64,000 nucleotides of DNA. It comes from Acorus gramineus (Eukaryota > Streptophyta > Magnoliopsida > Acorales > Acoraceae). A model generated the notes under the pieces. It was not told the DNA's origin and made no database searches. It saw only the letters and a list, made by a program, of their open reading frames with translations. The stretch spans positions 19,631,309 through 19,695,308 of the forward strand of contig CM060848.1 in NCBI GenBank assembly GCA_030737835.1, given 5' to 3'. This document shows positions 48,501 to 60,483 of the stretch, piece by piece. Made by a program: the position numbers and the translations under genes. Every line of letters begins with the position of its first letter. The first letter of the stretch is position 1.

Positions 48501-49059
48501 CCCTCTAAATTAATCAATGATCCATAAAAGATGGTAATCTAGAAGAGGAAACCCAACATAATCAGCTTATAATCATACATATCATTTCATTAATCCACAT
48601 ATAAAACAATCACCAAACAAACAAAAACAACCACACCCAAAATTCAAGATTATCAAAACAAGCATAAAAAAAAACAAAGAGCAAAATCAAGCCAGACCCA
48701 ATTCAGAATTCATCATCACAGGCGCAACAGAAACCCAAAAGACACAACCCTGAAAGTTCAACGGAGCAGTGAATCGGTAGTCAGCAATGGAAAGTAACCC
48801 AATCCCTCACCAGCAGTTTGAATTTCAAGTCCGAGACGAGCTCCTGCTGAGTTCCTTCAAAAGCCGGGGACTCGTTGAGAGTCGCCGCCAACGCTCTGGG
48901 CACGAGATTCTTCGATTTGAGCTCCGACGAAGGAAACCCAGAAGAAGATTTGATGGGGTTGGCATAAAAAGCTCTTCTTTTGTTGAAGGGGACGAGAGAG
49001 GGAGGGTTTTGATGCGGAGACGAAGTGACGTGACATGAAAACTGCACAAGAGAAGCCAT
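45569..49059 (-). CDS. FBN4: Plastid fibrillin FBN4 / PAP6 (harpin-binding protein 1), 275 aa, four exons
   Basis: Exons in transcript order 48811-49059, 46074-46310, 45876-46002 and 45569-45783 sum to 828 nt, 275 aa plus stop, with all phases consistent. The first 50-60 residues are Ser/Arg-rich with few acids, a chloroplast transit peptide. The PAP/fibrillin lipocalin-like domain follows: KFKLLSAVSGLNRGLAASK, GPVDLSTDLDKLQGRWKLIY, SSAFSSRTLGGSRPG, LPITLGQVFQRID, ATATLSHKFEV, AKIKITFEKTTVK and the C-terminal RITRGDREELRVFVI. These match FBN4 (Arabidopsis At3g23400) nearly block for block. FBN4 associates with plastoglobules and thylakoids and affects plastoquinone partition, stress tolerance and fire-blight susceptibility; it was first found as the receptor-like harpin-binding protein. 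The 2.5-kb intron 1 holds a copia LTR. Intact. Confidence 0.96.
47714..48027 (+). mobile_element. Copia-type LTR with Met-tRNA primer-binding site, in FBN4 intron 1
   Basis: A 300-bp candidate LTR, 47714-48013, begins TGTTGG and ends CACAACA, the expected TG...CA inverted termini. Two bases later comes TGGTATCAGAGC (48016-48027), the classical initiator-Met primer-binding site. Only about 150 bp of possible internal sequence follows, with no gag/pol. It is therefore a truncated 5' end or TRIM-like remnant. It lies antisense to FBN4. The imperfect 25-bp repeat ACATTTTCTTTCC..AACTTA (48040 and 48168) lies just inside. Confidence 0.75.
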
Positions 49060-49180
49060 GAATGAATTCTCGAATGTCTCTTATCACAGTCGTTTTGGGC
49101 TCTCTATTTGAACCGCTGATTTCGTGGACCCCAGGTTCCAGTACCTTCTGGTCTGTTGTCCACGTGCAAGACACGTGCAT
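49060..49180 (-). promoter_or_regulatory. FBN4 promoter with paired G-boxes
   Basis: CACGTG occurs at 49161-49166 and 49172-49177, 11 bp apart (about one helical turn) and about 100 bp upstream of the FBN4 ATG. G-boxes bind bZIP and bHLH (PIF, HY5, MYC) factors and are frequent in light- and ABA-controlled plastid genes. No clear TATA box was seen. Confidence 0.6.
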
Positions 49181-49199
49181 GGTGGGTTTTTCTGTGTGG

Positions 49200-52150
49200 T
49201 CTCTGACCCACCACAAAAACGTGGTTTTTCTATGTGTCTTATCTATCAAAACTTTTCGTATCACAATATTTTTATTTTTTAAAAATAATAAATGTTATTT
49301 AATAAAATATATTGTATTATTTTAAATTAAATAAATTTATTTTTAGTAAGTATAAGAAAAAAATCAACGAGATATTTACATTGTTTAACGAGGTATACGT
49401 TTCATTGGATTTCTAATGAGATATATATAACTGCATTTTGATTGATAAAAATGATTGAGTATAATAACGCCCATGTTATCCACGTTATTTTGTTGGTAAG
49501 GGCATGGTGGTTTTAAAAACGCGTGTAAGATCTTACATATAAATATTGGATGGCTCTATTCAGTGGCGGACCTAGTATTTTTTTTCTAGTAGGGGCCATC
49601 ATTAATAAATAAACATAAATGATAATGTTATGTACGATCTCTTTTCCAATCCCAATTATAGTCTAAAAGTGTTTTGAATTTTTAAAAAATATTATATCCC
49701 ATCTAATGACATGCTTTTAAATAAATGTGAAACATTTCTAAAGAGACATATACTTCATTAATGTTAACATATGATGCTAATGAAGTATATGTGACTAGAA
49801 TTAAAACTAAAAAAAATAATGTATAATAGAGTTCTAAAATTTTAATAACACAATACATTACACACATTTTTTTAGCCTTAATCCAATCCCATATGCATTG
49901 ATAAAAGTAAGGCTCAAAGTTCATGGACGAGTCGTGGACCTGGGTTTTATCCAGCAGACCGACCCGAGCCTATTGGTCAGAAAAACCCGTTACACCTATT
50001 TTTTTAGCCTTAATCCAATCCAATACTATATTTGAAAACCTGTTAACTAAATATATCTGAATATGAAGCAATTATGTAGAAACAGAGATCTCATTAGTCA
50101 TATTACATGCTATTAAGAAGTTGTATGTACCGCGAATCAAAATGTATAGTATATTAATATCTTCAAACTTATAATTTGGAATACTCGACTGTATCTGAAA
50201 TGTTGTGCTCAAGTTTTATAAAAGATATCTAAATCCCTTGATGAAAATGTTTTAATGTTTTTGTAAATACTTTATGTATCTGAAATTATTGTATAAAACA
50301 TGTTGATCAACCATGTTCATCAACTTATTTCTAAAGCTTCACAGTAGCTTCTTTTGTTGCCGCATTTTCACATCTTCAAAAACATGTTGCATCTCGTATA
50401 CATTTTGTTGACCAGCCACAACAAACAATTCATTCGGCAAACTGGTTTCCACAGAACATGAATCATTGATGTCGTTTAAATGAATTGAGTATTTGCATGT
50501 GTCCTCCATAAAATCACCATTACTGCTTGGTGAAAAATCAGCATCAACCACATATTATCAAATTAAGATACAGTAATGTATCCGAAAATCCAAACGTATA
50601 ATTATGGTCTACATGCTATTGAGCACTGCACAGAAAATTAATAAAAGGTCTTTAAAATACCAACAATAAGCAATTAGATATTAATCAGCTATACATTAAT
50701 TAAATCAATGGAAATATAAATAACAACCTTCAAAATGGGCTGGATATCAAATTCAGATACAGGTGTACCTAGAATTTGAATTATCAAATACACATTTCAT
50801 ACAAGTGAATGTGTACTGTATTTGAAAATCTTAAATTTGAATGAGTTGAATAATGCTAATACAAAGCTAAAAAATATCATGAATGACATACTATACAAAA
50901 TTATACACAAACACACAATTATAAAACGATTGTACAGATCATACCTGGTACATAACAATGCATCTAAATCAAGATATATACCATGTATCTGAATTTAAAA
51001 TTAAATTTAGATTCAATACATATATATAATGATTCAACGGAATGTCTTCATACTTTTCTTTTTTGTAACAAAATGTGTTGAACCCTAAGTCCCATTTTGC
51101 AGCCACTTTTATAATAAGGCGAACCCGATCAATTATACGCTCTAATAGTGAAGTATGTATTATCTTGTTATAGTATATACTCCATTAATGCTTTGTATGC
51201 TCAATTTATATTTTTTTCATGTTTTTCATAAGAGCAAAAATATGTATTGATTTATTTAGGCATATATTTCTTTTTTATAAAGTATGTATTTTATTATGTA
51301 AATAGAAACTTTTAGGAGAAAAAAAATGGTTAGAGATTGTAGGCTGGATTACAAATGAGGTCAAAAATATCATTTTCTAATTAGATAGGGGTTGCGTGAT
51401 TTATCCATATAAAAAATAAGAAAAATGTTAGACATACCAGGTTTACAGTCCCACCAACATTCTATACTCCTTTTTTTTTTTTAATAATATACATTGTCTA
51501 ATAAGGAACATGCTTAGTCTTTTATGCAATTATTTTTACAAAATATACACGGTTTAATTTTTTCCAGTAATTATATATGTCCAATAAAATATATTTGTTT
51601 ATATAAGAATAAATTACAGTAATTGCAGTGGCAGTTCTATGAATTTTTATAGATAGAGACATTTAAAAAAATAAATTCCATAATTTTTTTTTAAAATCTA
51701 CTTTTACCATATGTTTATCAAGAGCACTAACTTTTCTTTTAAAAATAGAACAATAATTTGTATTAATAAAAAATAAGAAAAATGACATTTCCAACTCCCA
51801 TTGCAACTCCAATTGAAGTCCACATCGATTTTTTTAAAAAACCATACACTCTTCCATTTAAATACATGTATACAGTTATATGATAAAATATATGTTGACA
51901 TACATTAACGTATTTTTTTTTCACGTAAAAAAAATAACATTTTTTTACGTTATACACTACAAAAGAACTCCATGCACTAAGATAGTACAGCACATATTAC
52001 ATTTCTTGTTAACTACAATGATAATGATCCGGTTAACTATAACCGGTTTTAGTTGCACCCCACTTTTTTCTTTGCCCACCCCGAGTTGGATTCTCAAATA
52101 AAGGGGTGTGAAAATAGAAACCGGGGTGTAAGTAAACTAAAAAAGGCCCC
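49200..52150. other. Intergenic region between divergent FBN4 and UBP genes; no gene supported
   Basis: AT-rich, 3 kb. A minus-strand frame at 50339-50551 (70 codons, containing SVETSLPNELFVV and EMQHVFEDVKM) has an ordinary protein-like composition and could be a relic exon, but I do not recognise it. AGATATATAACTGC-type segments near 49380-49450 resemble others at 10300-10460 and 56330-56420, a dispersed repeat. No element ends found. Confidence 0.35.
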
Positions 52151-52154
52151 CAAA

Positions 52155-52346
52155 TCTCTATTTAAAGGCCTCCCGTGTCTTTCAGGTTTTCCCACTAAAA
52201 AACCAGACTTTCCCTCCATTTCGCTCATCAAGAAAAACTTCTCTGTTGTTCTTCTGCTCACCTTCTCTTCTTCTCCTTCTCCGCGAAAACCAAAAAACCA
52301 AACCCTAGAGAGATCAAGTTTGAGAGAGATAGAGAAAGAAAGCAAG
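52155..52346 (+). promoter_or_regulatory. UBP gene TATA-like box and 5' leader
   Basis: CTCTATTTAAAGGCC near 52156-52170 is a TATA-like box. It is followed by a pyrimidine-rich leader (CTTCTCTTCTTCTCCTTCTC) and a GAGAGAGATAGAGAAAGAAAG tract directly before the ATG at 52347. The positions fit a start about 30 bp after the box. Confidence 0.5.
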
Positions 52347-55300
52347 ATGTGGTACCAAGCGCAAATACCCCTCCCTCCTCCGCCCCTTCCGACGGTCAGT
52401 CTCCCCTCTCGACCTTCCATTCTTTCTTGTCTTTCTTAAAATCTTCACGGATTTGTGTTTTTTTTGGGTTTTCAAAGGGCGCCGGATACATAAATCTGGG
52501 GAACACGTGTTACATGAATTCGGTTCTTCAGTGCATCACTCACACCGTCCCGTTCGTGGAGAGGCTCTCTTCGATTTTGTCCGATCACCAGATGTCCTGT
52601 CAGTGTAAGATCCGAAACCCTAGCTTCTTCTTTTTTTAGGGTTTCTTGTGGTTTTTTTTAGGGTTTCTTTTGGGAATGATTTGATTTTTATGTTTTGGGC
52701 AGCTGGAAGGGTTGATTTCTGTTCGATATGCGCACTGCACAAGCTCGTCAAGAGGTCAATCGCCTGTTCGGGCTCGATCGTTTCTCCAAATGAATTCAGC
52801 AGAAACTTGACAGGTATCAATATCTTAATATGTTTTTTTTTTTTTTTTGTTGGTTGGTTTCAAGAAATGTTGCAGAGATTTAATGGTTTGATGAAAAGTT
52901 TTTTTTTCCGGATTTTAGCCTGCATTGTATATGAAACTTAATTTTCAGGAGAAAGGAAAGTTTAGAATGGTGAATCCGTCCTGATACCAATACTTGTATT
53001 TCAGTTTTTACCCATTTTCATTTGGATAAGGTTTTTCATAAAATACATGCACATATTCATTTCTTGAATGCCAGATGAGAACATGTTTATGAATATTTGT
53101 ATAATTGTATCTCACTATACATGCACATATTCATTTCTTGAATGCCAGATGAGAACATGTTTATGAATATTTGTATAATTGTATCTCACTGGAATCCATA
53201 TTTTTTCTTGAATTAATGTGAATAGTGCCGCGTTTGTTTATAACAAATATGGGTATTGATTTGCAGATTCCAGTGATGCTTGTATTTTATTTTATTCTCT
53301 GATGAAAAATAGATACAAGTATGGATGTGCATTTGTTGGATCAATTTTTGCTCTGTGTCATATCTACTAAATGTGATTTTGTTTATTGGGGTCAAGATCT
53401 TATACTTTTCAGGAAATGATGATATACATGGTAGTAAGTAGATTTTGCTCCACTAGCTAGCATTTTAGATAGCATGCTGTTAAAATATTTTGTTATGAAA
53501 CATATTGGTTGTATATGAACAATCAAATCAGATGAATTTCCCATCATCATGATCAAATCGATAAGCATTTAATGGTTTGAGGTTTTATTTTATTTTTTAT
53601 CATTATCATTATATGTAATGTCACATGAGAAGCATCAGAGGTGTATTTTTTTTTATTATATAACCCTCATTGATGTATGCAATAGTGTTGATCAGACTGG
53701 ATCTTGAGTGGCAGTTGTGCTTTATGTACTGCTTGAGCGTATAGAATTGAAATTTTAGTTGAACCAAAGCCTGAATTGATTATATTGTTTATACCTTCTC
53801 ATTGTGCACTTTTAAAACTTGTATTAAAAAACATGAAAAACAATTTGATTGATTATTAAGTTTCTTGATCACCAGCTCTGCGCCCAACATTTAAATCCTT
53901 TAACCAAGAGGATGCCCATGAGTTCCTAATTGGATTATTAGAAAATCTCAAGTCTTGTGGTTCTCTAAACGGAGCAAGTGAAAATCTTGTCGCCCCCATC
54001 TTTGAAGGCAGTCTAAATCACCAGGTTGTTTACATGAGCTTACTCTTTTTTCTTCTTTTGTCCCGCTTTTCCAATATCTATGATATACTTGGTTGTCACA
54101 TCATGGATTTTAACTCTCGCTTGATACATCTACAGATGCTCTGCTCTGGTTGTGGACATGGTTCTGCAACCCCCGAGCCTCTGCATGGTCTAAGCTTAGC
54201 GATAGACAAATCTGATAGCCTCTTGGATGCTCTCAAATTCTTTATGATCGTGGAGCGATTGGAGGGACTGACTTGTGATGAGTGCAAGATGACTGTTGCT
54301 AAGGACAAGTGGTACACATTTGATGAGGCACCACTGGTTGTATCCTTCCATCTCAAGAGATTCAGCACTGAATCTAACAATATCCAAAAGATTGACAAGT
54401 TTGTAGAGTTTCCCTTGGAGCTGAACTTGCAACCTTTCCATGGAGGAACACAAGAGAACAAAGTGAGGGTCACAATCACTTTTTTTCTACTTGATTTCTC
54501 TCTTCTTTAACGCTTGTTATCAATCAACAAAAGCTAATTTTGTAGGAGAAAAAGAAAATTACGTTGCAGGAAGAGATTCTATACAACTTGTATGCGGTGG
54601 TGGTCCATATTGGGAGCTGTGGATCAGGGCATTACATAAGCTACGTTCGTCCTTCACCTGGCTTATGGTATCAATTAAATGATTCAGAGGTAATCTCATA
54701 GTTAATTCAGTACCGTTTAGGTAAAAATCTTTAAAAAAAATTTCTTTGAACTTCTTTAGATAACTCTTTAAAAATTCTTCATTTTTTTTTCCAAGATAGA
54801 TGAGACATGAGAGTGCTTAACTAAACAGAAAAGCATGTTCGCTATGATGTTTGTTCTGAATTGTGGAATTTCTTGACAGGTTTCTCAAGTTTCTGCAGAG
54901 GAGGTTCTTAAACAAAATGCTTACCTTCTCTTTTACATAAGACAAACTTCTCCCTGGTTTTCAAGTTATATGGATAAACTGGGGAAGGATTCCTCCCGAG
55001 GATCCATAATAGAAAATGAAAAAAATGTTTGTGCAATACCTCAGACAGTCAAGCCGAGCAGGGATACTGAACAGATAATTACTGAGTCTTTGAAGAATCT
55101 AGTCACTGTATTTGGAGGATTTAGCAGCAATACAGAATCTCTTTCCACTGCTGCATTGTATAAAGAATATCCAGGCATCGATTCTTCTTCGGCAGTGGCT
55201 AGTGGTTCGGGGAAACCTGAAACCAAAGCTGACAGTACTGCAGCAGATGCAATTAGTGGAATTCCCTCCACACCTCCCCCTGCCAAGATTGGTTCCACAG

Positions 55301-56029
55301 ATCCAATGTGGGACAGTGGACAGTCTTCAGGTAAGACAGTTTTGATCACTTCATCCACCATGTTCTTATTTATGTTTGGTTATTGATCCGATTTAATTCT
55401 GGTAATTACAACATAATGGAATTTTATAGAAGTTTCATTCAATTTCATTAATAGTTAATATGGATCATATTTCATGAACACTACCCTTCAGATCCATTAA
55501 AAACCAGTAGTGCATGGTTCATGTAATTACTTTAGTGCATAACTTTGGCATTGATATTCGACCAGTCTAATGTGATTTTGATCATACTAGCTTGCTAGAG
55601 TATTGATGTTTGTTGTTGATCTCTTGGAGCAGTTTTACCAGGATTTTGAATTTAAAAAAAAATCCTGTTTTTCAAGTGAAAAAAAGCCACCTTTGGTTCA
55701 ACAACGGAGACAATTACACAAGAGACATGGTCTGTCCTCTTCATATGATTAAGAAAATTAAAAAAAATTAAAGCCAACTAGAATTTTCTGAGACCCCGAT
55801 GAAGCAGTTTTATCAAAATCGCTAACTCCAATAAGAATATATCTTCGGGACTCAAATTCGTTAATTGATCTTTGCACGTAACGATAATATTCAAATTCTG
55901 CCATCTTTTTTTCTTTGTAATTCAAAATTTCAAATAGTTCATTATATATCACAAATTGTTCTCATAAGTGTTCTTCCTCTCTTCATCGCAGGTAGTGATA
56001 TGTCAGATGACAGCATGGTGATCCCTTAG
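52347..56029 (+). CDS. Ubiquitin carboxyl-terminal hydrolase, UBP20/21-like, 464 aa, eight exons
   Basis: Exons 52347-52394, 52478-52604, 52703-52813, 53876-54024, 54136-54462, 54546-54689, 54880-55330 and 55992-56029 total 1395 nt with consistent phases. The USP (C19) domain covers residues about 17-318. Cys box [16 protein letters not shown] has catalytic Cys about 27. QEDAHEFL is present. The zinc-ribbon pairs are CSGC and CDEC. The His box [16 protein letters not shown] has His about 283, followed by WYQLND with the Asn/Asp site. All catalytic positions are present. HTVPFVERL and FCSICAL point to the UBP20/21 branch, which is usually longer; here the N-terminal extension is nearly absent. 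The last 145 residues are Ser/Thr-rich and probably disordered. Predicted to remove ubiquitin from proteins; substrate unknown. The start is the weakest part: an overlapping ATG at 52349 reads unspliced through intron 1 into the same frame. Confidence 0.9.
53043..53190. repeat. 74-bp perfect tandem duplication in UBP intron 3
   Basis: Two identical 74-bp units, 53043-53116 and 53117-53190, starting ATACATGCACATATTCATTT and ending GTATCTCACT. Identity suggests a recent event. Non-coding. Confidence 0.9.
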
Positions 56030-56740
56030 TGGGTGGGTCTGCTTGTACAATCTCAAAGCAAAAGTATGGACCAAAAAAAATACATCATATAATGGCACTC
56101 CAACATTCTTTTCTCATACATTACAGACTACTATAACAATGTACAAATTCAGGTTTTTTCTTTTCTGGAAAAATTCTGTTTGATATTGCATAAGGGGGAT
56201 GAAAAACTGGCCTCTCAAAAAGATGTGTAGAAGACAGTATATGATGTATCATGTAATAGAATGCTTTGTCCTTTGGTTTTTGTATGTCTGTTTTGTTTGC
56301 TATATTTTTTTTCTTACACTAAAAAAAGATAAGTTCATTTAATTTAAATTGAGTGATATACATTTTTCATTAAAACATATATTTCATTATATTATTTTAT
56401 TATTTTAAAAAAAATGAAAACATGTGTGATCTATTATTTGAACTGTAAAAAGGATTATGTGTAACATTTTACATGATAATAGGGATTGCGTGTTTAAACC
56501 ATGTAACATTTTTCTTTAATGAGCTCTTGTTACACTCATATTCAGTTATTTTTATAATCATAAATGCAATCTTATGTATCCCTTTTAATTCTCTCTACTA
56601 ACTATAACGAGATATTTCTACCAGTTTCACAATTAGACCCTATCTGTGTTGCAAACTGGTCCTTGATCCAGATTCTAAAAATTATAAGTAGGTCCCTAAT
56701 CTCAAAACATGACTTATCGGACTTTAAATTTCATGAAACT

Positions 56741-56984
56741 GATCCTTGTGTGGGTGCGAAGATCGGTTTCATTAGGGGCAAACTGATCCTTATCGATGGC
56801 TAGTCACTACTGGTCTCCCAGGGGTCGGCAGAATCCTCTTCTACTTTGTTATCTTTGGCTTTAAAATTTAGTTTTTTTGGACTTCCTAGTTGGGTTGCCT
56901 CTCAGCTAGTTATGCTTCCATTATTTTGGACTTTAGCTTTTAATGAAAAAGGCTCTAGCCTATCTTTAACTCAAAAAAAAAAAA
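56741..56984 (+). mobile_element. LINE 3' end with poly(A) and 11-bp target duplication
   Basis: TTCATGAAACT is repeated at 56730-56740 and 56985-56995. The insert ends in a 12-base A-run. It carries the GGGTTGCCTCTCAGCTAGTT ... GCTTTTAATGAAAAAGGCTC type of tail typical of plant L1-like 3' ends. It is about 245 bp, 5'-truncated, with no intact ORF. Confidence 0.75.
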
Positions 56985-56999
56985 TTCATGAAACTTCAT

Positions 57000-59095
57000 T
57001 CAAAGATTTTTCAGACCATTAAGATACCCATAAAATTATGAAATATAAATATTGTAGTCATATTAACAAATATAAAAATTACAAATAGAATCAGATCTAT
57101 ATGTTTCTTTATTTTTTTGGATTGATTTTAGATTTATATGTATTAATTTTTCTACAGGTGTGAAACTAAGTATTTTTTTAATTTTTTTTAGGGAAGTGTT
57201 TTTTTTATATATTAGTAATATATGATGGAATTTATAGATGTAAGTAATTTTTTTTTTTGTCAAATCATGTAAATTTTCATCTCATATAATTATGATTTTG
57301 CTTTCATTTACTCTACTTTTGATTCGTGACATAGCAATCTTCAATGTATAACACACGTAAAAGGGCCAACAACCTCATATCTAACATACACTTTAATGCA
57401 CCAGGATACTGCCAAATTTTCATCCAGTCAGACATATTGGTAATTTTATTAAATGAAAATGTTACTTTTGTAATTTCAGGGGCAAGGGACTCATGTTTAT
57501 AGGTTGTCATTACACATGCCTTGTTTTTTTTTTGTTGTTGCTCTTCACGATGTTTGATATACATTGTTTAGTATGTAAGAATTTTTCTTCATCGTTAACA
57601 AACATAAAAAAATATAAATATATTTTATTTTATGATATTTAAATATTAAAGTTACAAAAATCTGTACATATTATTTTTTAAACTTGAAGAAATTGATTGT
57701 ATAAGAAACTCACCCCTTCATTATTTTTAAACTTTAAGTATTATTTACCTAAAATCTGTTTGCAATAAACTATTACAGTAAAACTGTTTAGTTGCAGGAT
57801 TACAGAAACAGCTTCATGCAAAATGTAGATTGGAATTCTAAAAATATAAAAACAACTTCACGCACAATGTAGATTGGGAGTAATTTAGTTTTATACATAT
57901 TACAAAATGTAAATTTGAAATTCTAAAAATAATATATCACTTTAATATTATGTTTAATGTGAAAAATGAGTATTTACGCATAATTATAAAAATAGCAATA
58001 CTGTAAAGATTTATAATAAAAATGTACTTTTATATATAAAATATAATTTGTTAAAACGCACGTTAGCGCGTTCAAATAGACTAGTATAATATTATATATA
58101 AATGGATAAGAGAGAGAGGAATGTGATTTTTCACATTTGTAATAATTCAAATTCGTTTTTGAAAACTCAAATATTAACAAATAAATGTAAACAAAGCTAA
58201 TGAAGAAAGAAAGAACATTAAACTCAATTCAATTGGAAAACCCTAAATTCAAATTTAAAAACTCGTGCATAAAGGCTGAATAAATATATTCAATGTTAAG
58301 AACCCACACCAACAAACGAATAACTTATCATGAAGTCTCCATCCACCACATGGCATCCGAACCATGTAATTTAATTTCATTAGTAAAAACTCATATATTC
58401 AAATATAAATTTTTTTTATTGATAGAGGTAATGCCCATAACTTAAATATATATATATGTATATATTTTGTCTTAGAATCATTCATTCAGATCTATCCACA
58501 AATTCCTTGAAGTACATATAATAAAAATGATTGAATATAATCAATCTAACGATAATAGCTGCAAAGAAAAATAATAATTGGAATAAGCTTTATGGAGGAT
58601 GAAAAAAAAAATCTTGTAGAGGGCTCAAAAGCATAGATTGGAAGGGAGGAATATTTTTGAATATATACCCGAGAGTTTTTTTTTTTTAAAAAAAAAAGTT
58701 AAGATTTCTTGTGAGATTTGTTAAAAAATAATTTAGGAGTTAATAAGAATAATTATCATTTCATTAGGATATAAAATAGGGATTTGGCTAGAGGGGGTGT
58801 AGATGAGGAGAGCAATGAATCTGCTTCTTATATGAAACCGACCAAGATTTCTTTTAATAGTTGTTAGGGATTTGGTTACTAATGCAATTGATATTCCATT
58901 TACTTAAACCCAATCTAAATAGGGTTTGGATTCACTGCTTTATGTGGAAACATGAAACATCAATGTGAAAACATGAAACATCAATTTTATCCTATTAAAA
59001 TTATTCACGTGTATATTAAACGGTCTGTTAAAATTAATAACGGAAAAGGTCACGTCTGCTCCCAACAGTCACGTCGGCATTAAATCAAGACTCCA
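57000..59095. other. Intergenic AT-rich region; nothing recognised
   Basis: Very AT-rich, with homopolymers and microsatellite-like tracts. GCACAATGTAGATTGG and a near copy GCAAAATGTAGATTGG lie about 50 bp apart near 57817 and 57865, followed by a third AAAATGTAAATTTGG. No gene or element ends were identified. Confidence 0.3.
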
Positions 59096-59099
59096 AACT

Positions 59100-59330
59100 G
59101 CGTCAAAATACATGTAACAATTGCATTTTCTATGAACAAAAATTCACAAATCAGTCCCTCTAAATTTAATCAATCGAGACTGTGCCAAAAAATTGTCAAA
59201 ATATATGTAACAATTGCATCACTATTACAAATTAGTCCCTCTAAATTTAATCAACCCAGTGCCAAAAAATCGTCAAAATATATGTAACAATTGCATCACT
59301 ATCACAAATTAGTCCCTCTAAATTTAATCA
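59100..59330. repeat. Three-copy tandem repeat, about 70-75 bp per unit
   Basis: Units share ATGTAACAATTGCAT, CACAAATTAGTCCCTC and TAAATTTAATCAA, at about 59103, 59197 and 59275. The second and third are nearly identical and the first is more diverged. It lies next to the FAR1-like pseudogene and ends at its broken edge. Confidence 0.7.
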
Positions 59331-59795
59331 AAAGAGAAACCAAAGAACTGGCCTGCTATAACTATTTGTTTTCTAGGTTGTATCAAAACAAACTGCATTA
59401 TCAAAGAATCGATAATCCATCTCAAATTTTGCATCTGCCTAGAAAATATCTTCATCAACTTGCATAGAAAAGAAAAATGATGGATTCTCAACTTATTTTT
59501 TCTACATATACTCAAGCATAGCCCCTGCATCACCCCTCTCCATTGCTTTCATGTGTTTCGAACAAAGGTAACTTTTGTAATTCCATCGAACTCCAACCTA
59601 TTTGTTGATTAGTTCATATGAAGATCTTGGTGCTATTCCTAAACTATCTGACAAATCTATCTGAGCAGCTTGAGAGTCATACAACCTCCTATGTGAGTTC
59701 AACATGTGAATTTTTCTTGGAGTTATAAGATTATGGTTATGATTATCTTCAAATCCGCTTACATGATACCTCTATGTATGTATAATTTTGATCTA
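59326..59795 (-). pseudogene. FAR1/FRS-type MULE transposase relic
   Basis: The minus-strand reading resembles FAR1-related (MULE-derived) proteins across about 150 residues: SGFEDNHNHNLITP (end of the FAR1 DNA-binding zinc region), HMLNSHRRL, SLGIAPRSSYELIN, KAMERGDAGAMLEYM, VENPSFFFSMQVDED and ADAKFEMDYRFFDNAVCFDT. This is the order expected from the DNA-binding domain into the MULE transposase domain. At least three in-frame stops and a frame change break it, and the C-terminal half is missing. It could be a decayed MULE or a dead FRS gene copy; the surrounding repeat-rich DNA favours a transposon. Confidence 0.75.
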
Positions 59796-60431
59796 AATAA
59801 ATCTAAATGCTTTATTAATATTAATTTTATTAATACGCATGTAAAAAAACATAGATACTAAAAAAATAAGTTGTTGAAAAGGTTTAAAAAATATATAAAT
59901 AGATTTTAAAAAGCACTTATAAGTTAAAATTCAATCTTATAAGTGTAACTTAACCATATGTTTCTATAAATTTATTTTTTTAATTAAGCTTTTTTTAAAA
60001 TTCAATAAGATAGATTTGGTGAATATTTAATATTATCATTTAAATATATAGACTTGGTAAATTTTGAATAGAATATAGATTAATTTATAAAATCTGATAA
60101 CTATTTAAAATCTTAGGATAAGATTAAGTCTACTTTTCCAACAAACTCCCCCAAAAATGGGAAAAAAGGAGCACCACAAAACTCCAACATTACATGACAA
60201 ATTAGACCATAATAGTAAATGATAGAGATCAAACACAACTTCTCTTGCACTATGTGATTTGATTTCAAACATTATCCTATAACCATAACGGATATAACCT
60301 GTGACGGAGCAAGAATTTTTATAAAGGGGGAGTCTAATGTGACTTATATAAAATTTTCTAAGGTTATATCATTATTTTTTTAAAATTTTAATATTATATT
60401 TAAAAAAAATAATATAAGGACATTCACATAA

Positions 60432-60434
60432 AAC

Positions 60435-60483
<49 letters not shown>

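Noticed and set aside
50339..50551. 70-codon minus-strand frame as a FAR1-like fragment
   Set aside because: Composition is protein-like, but no motif could be matched; left as unassigned.
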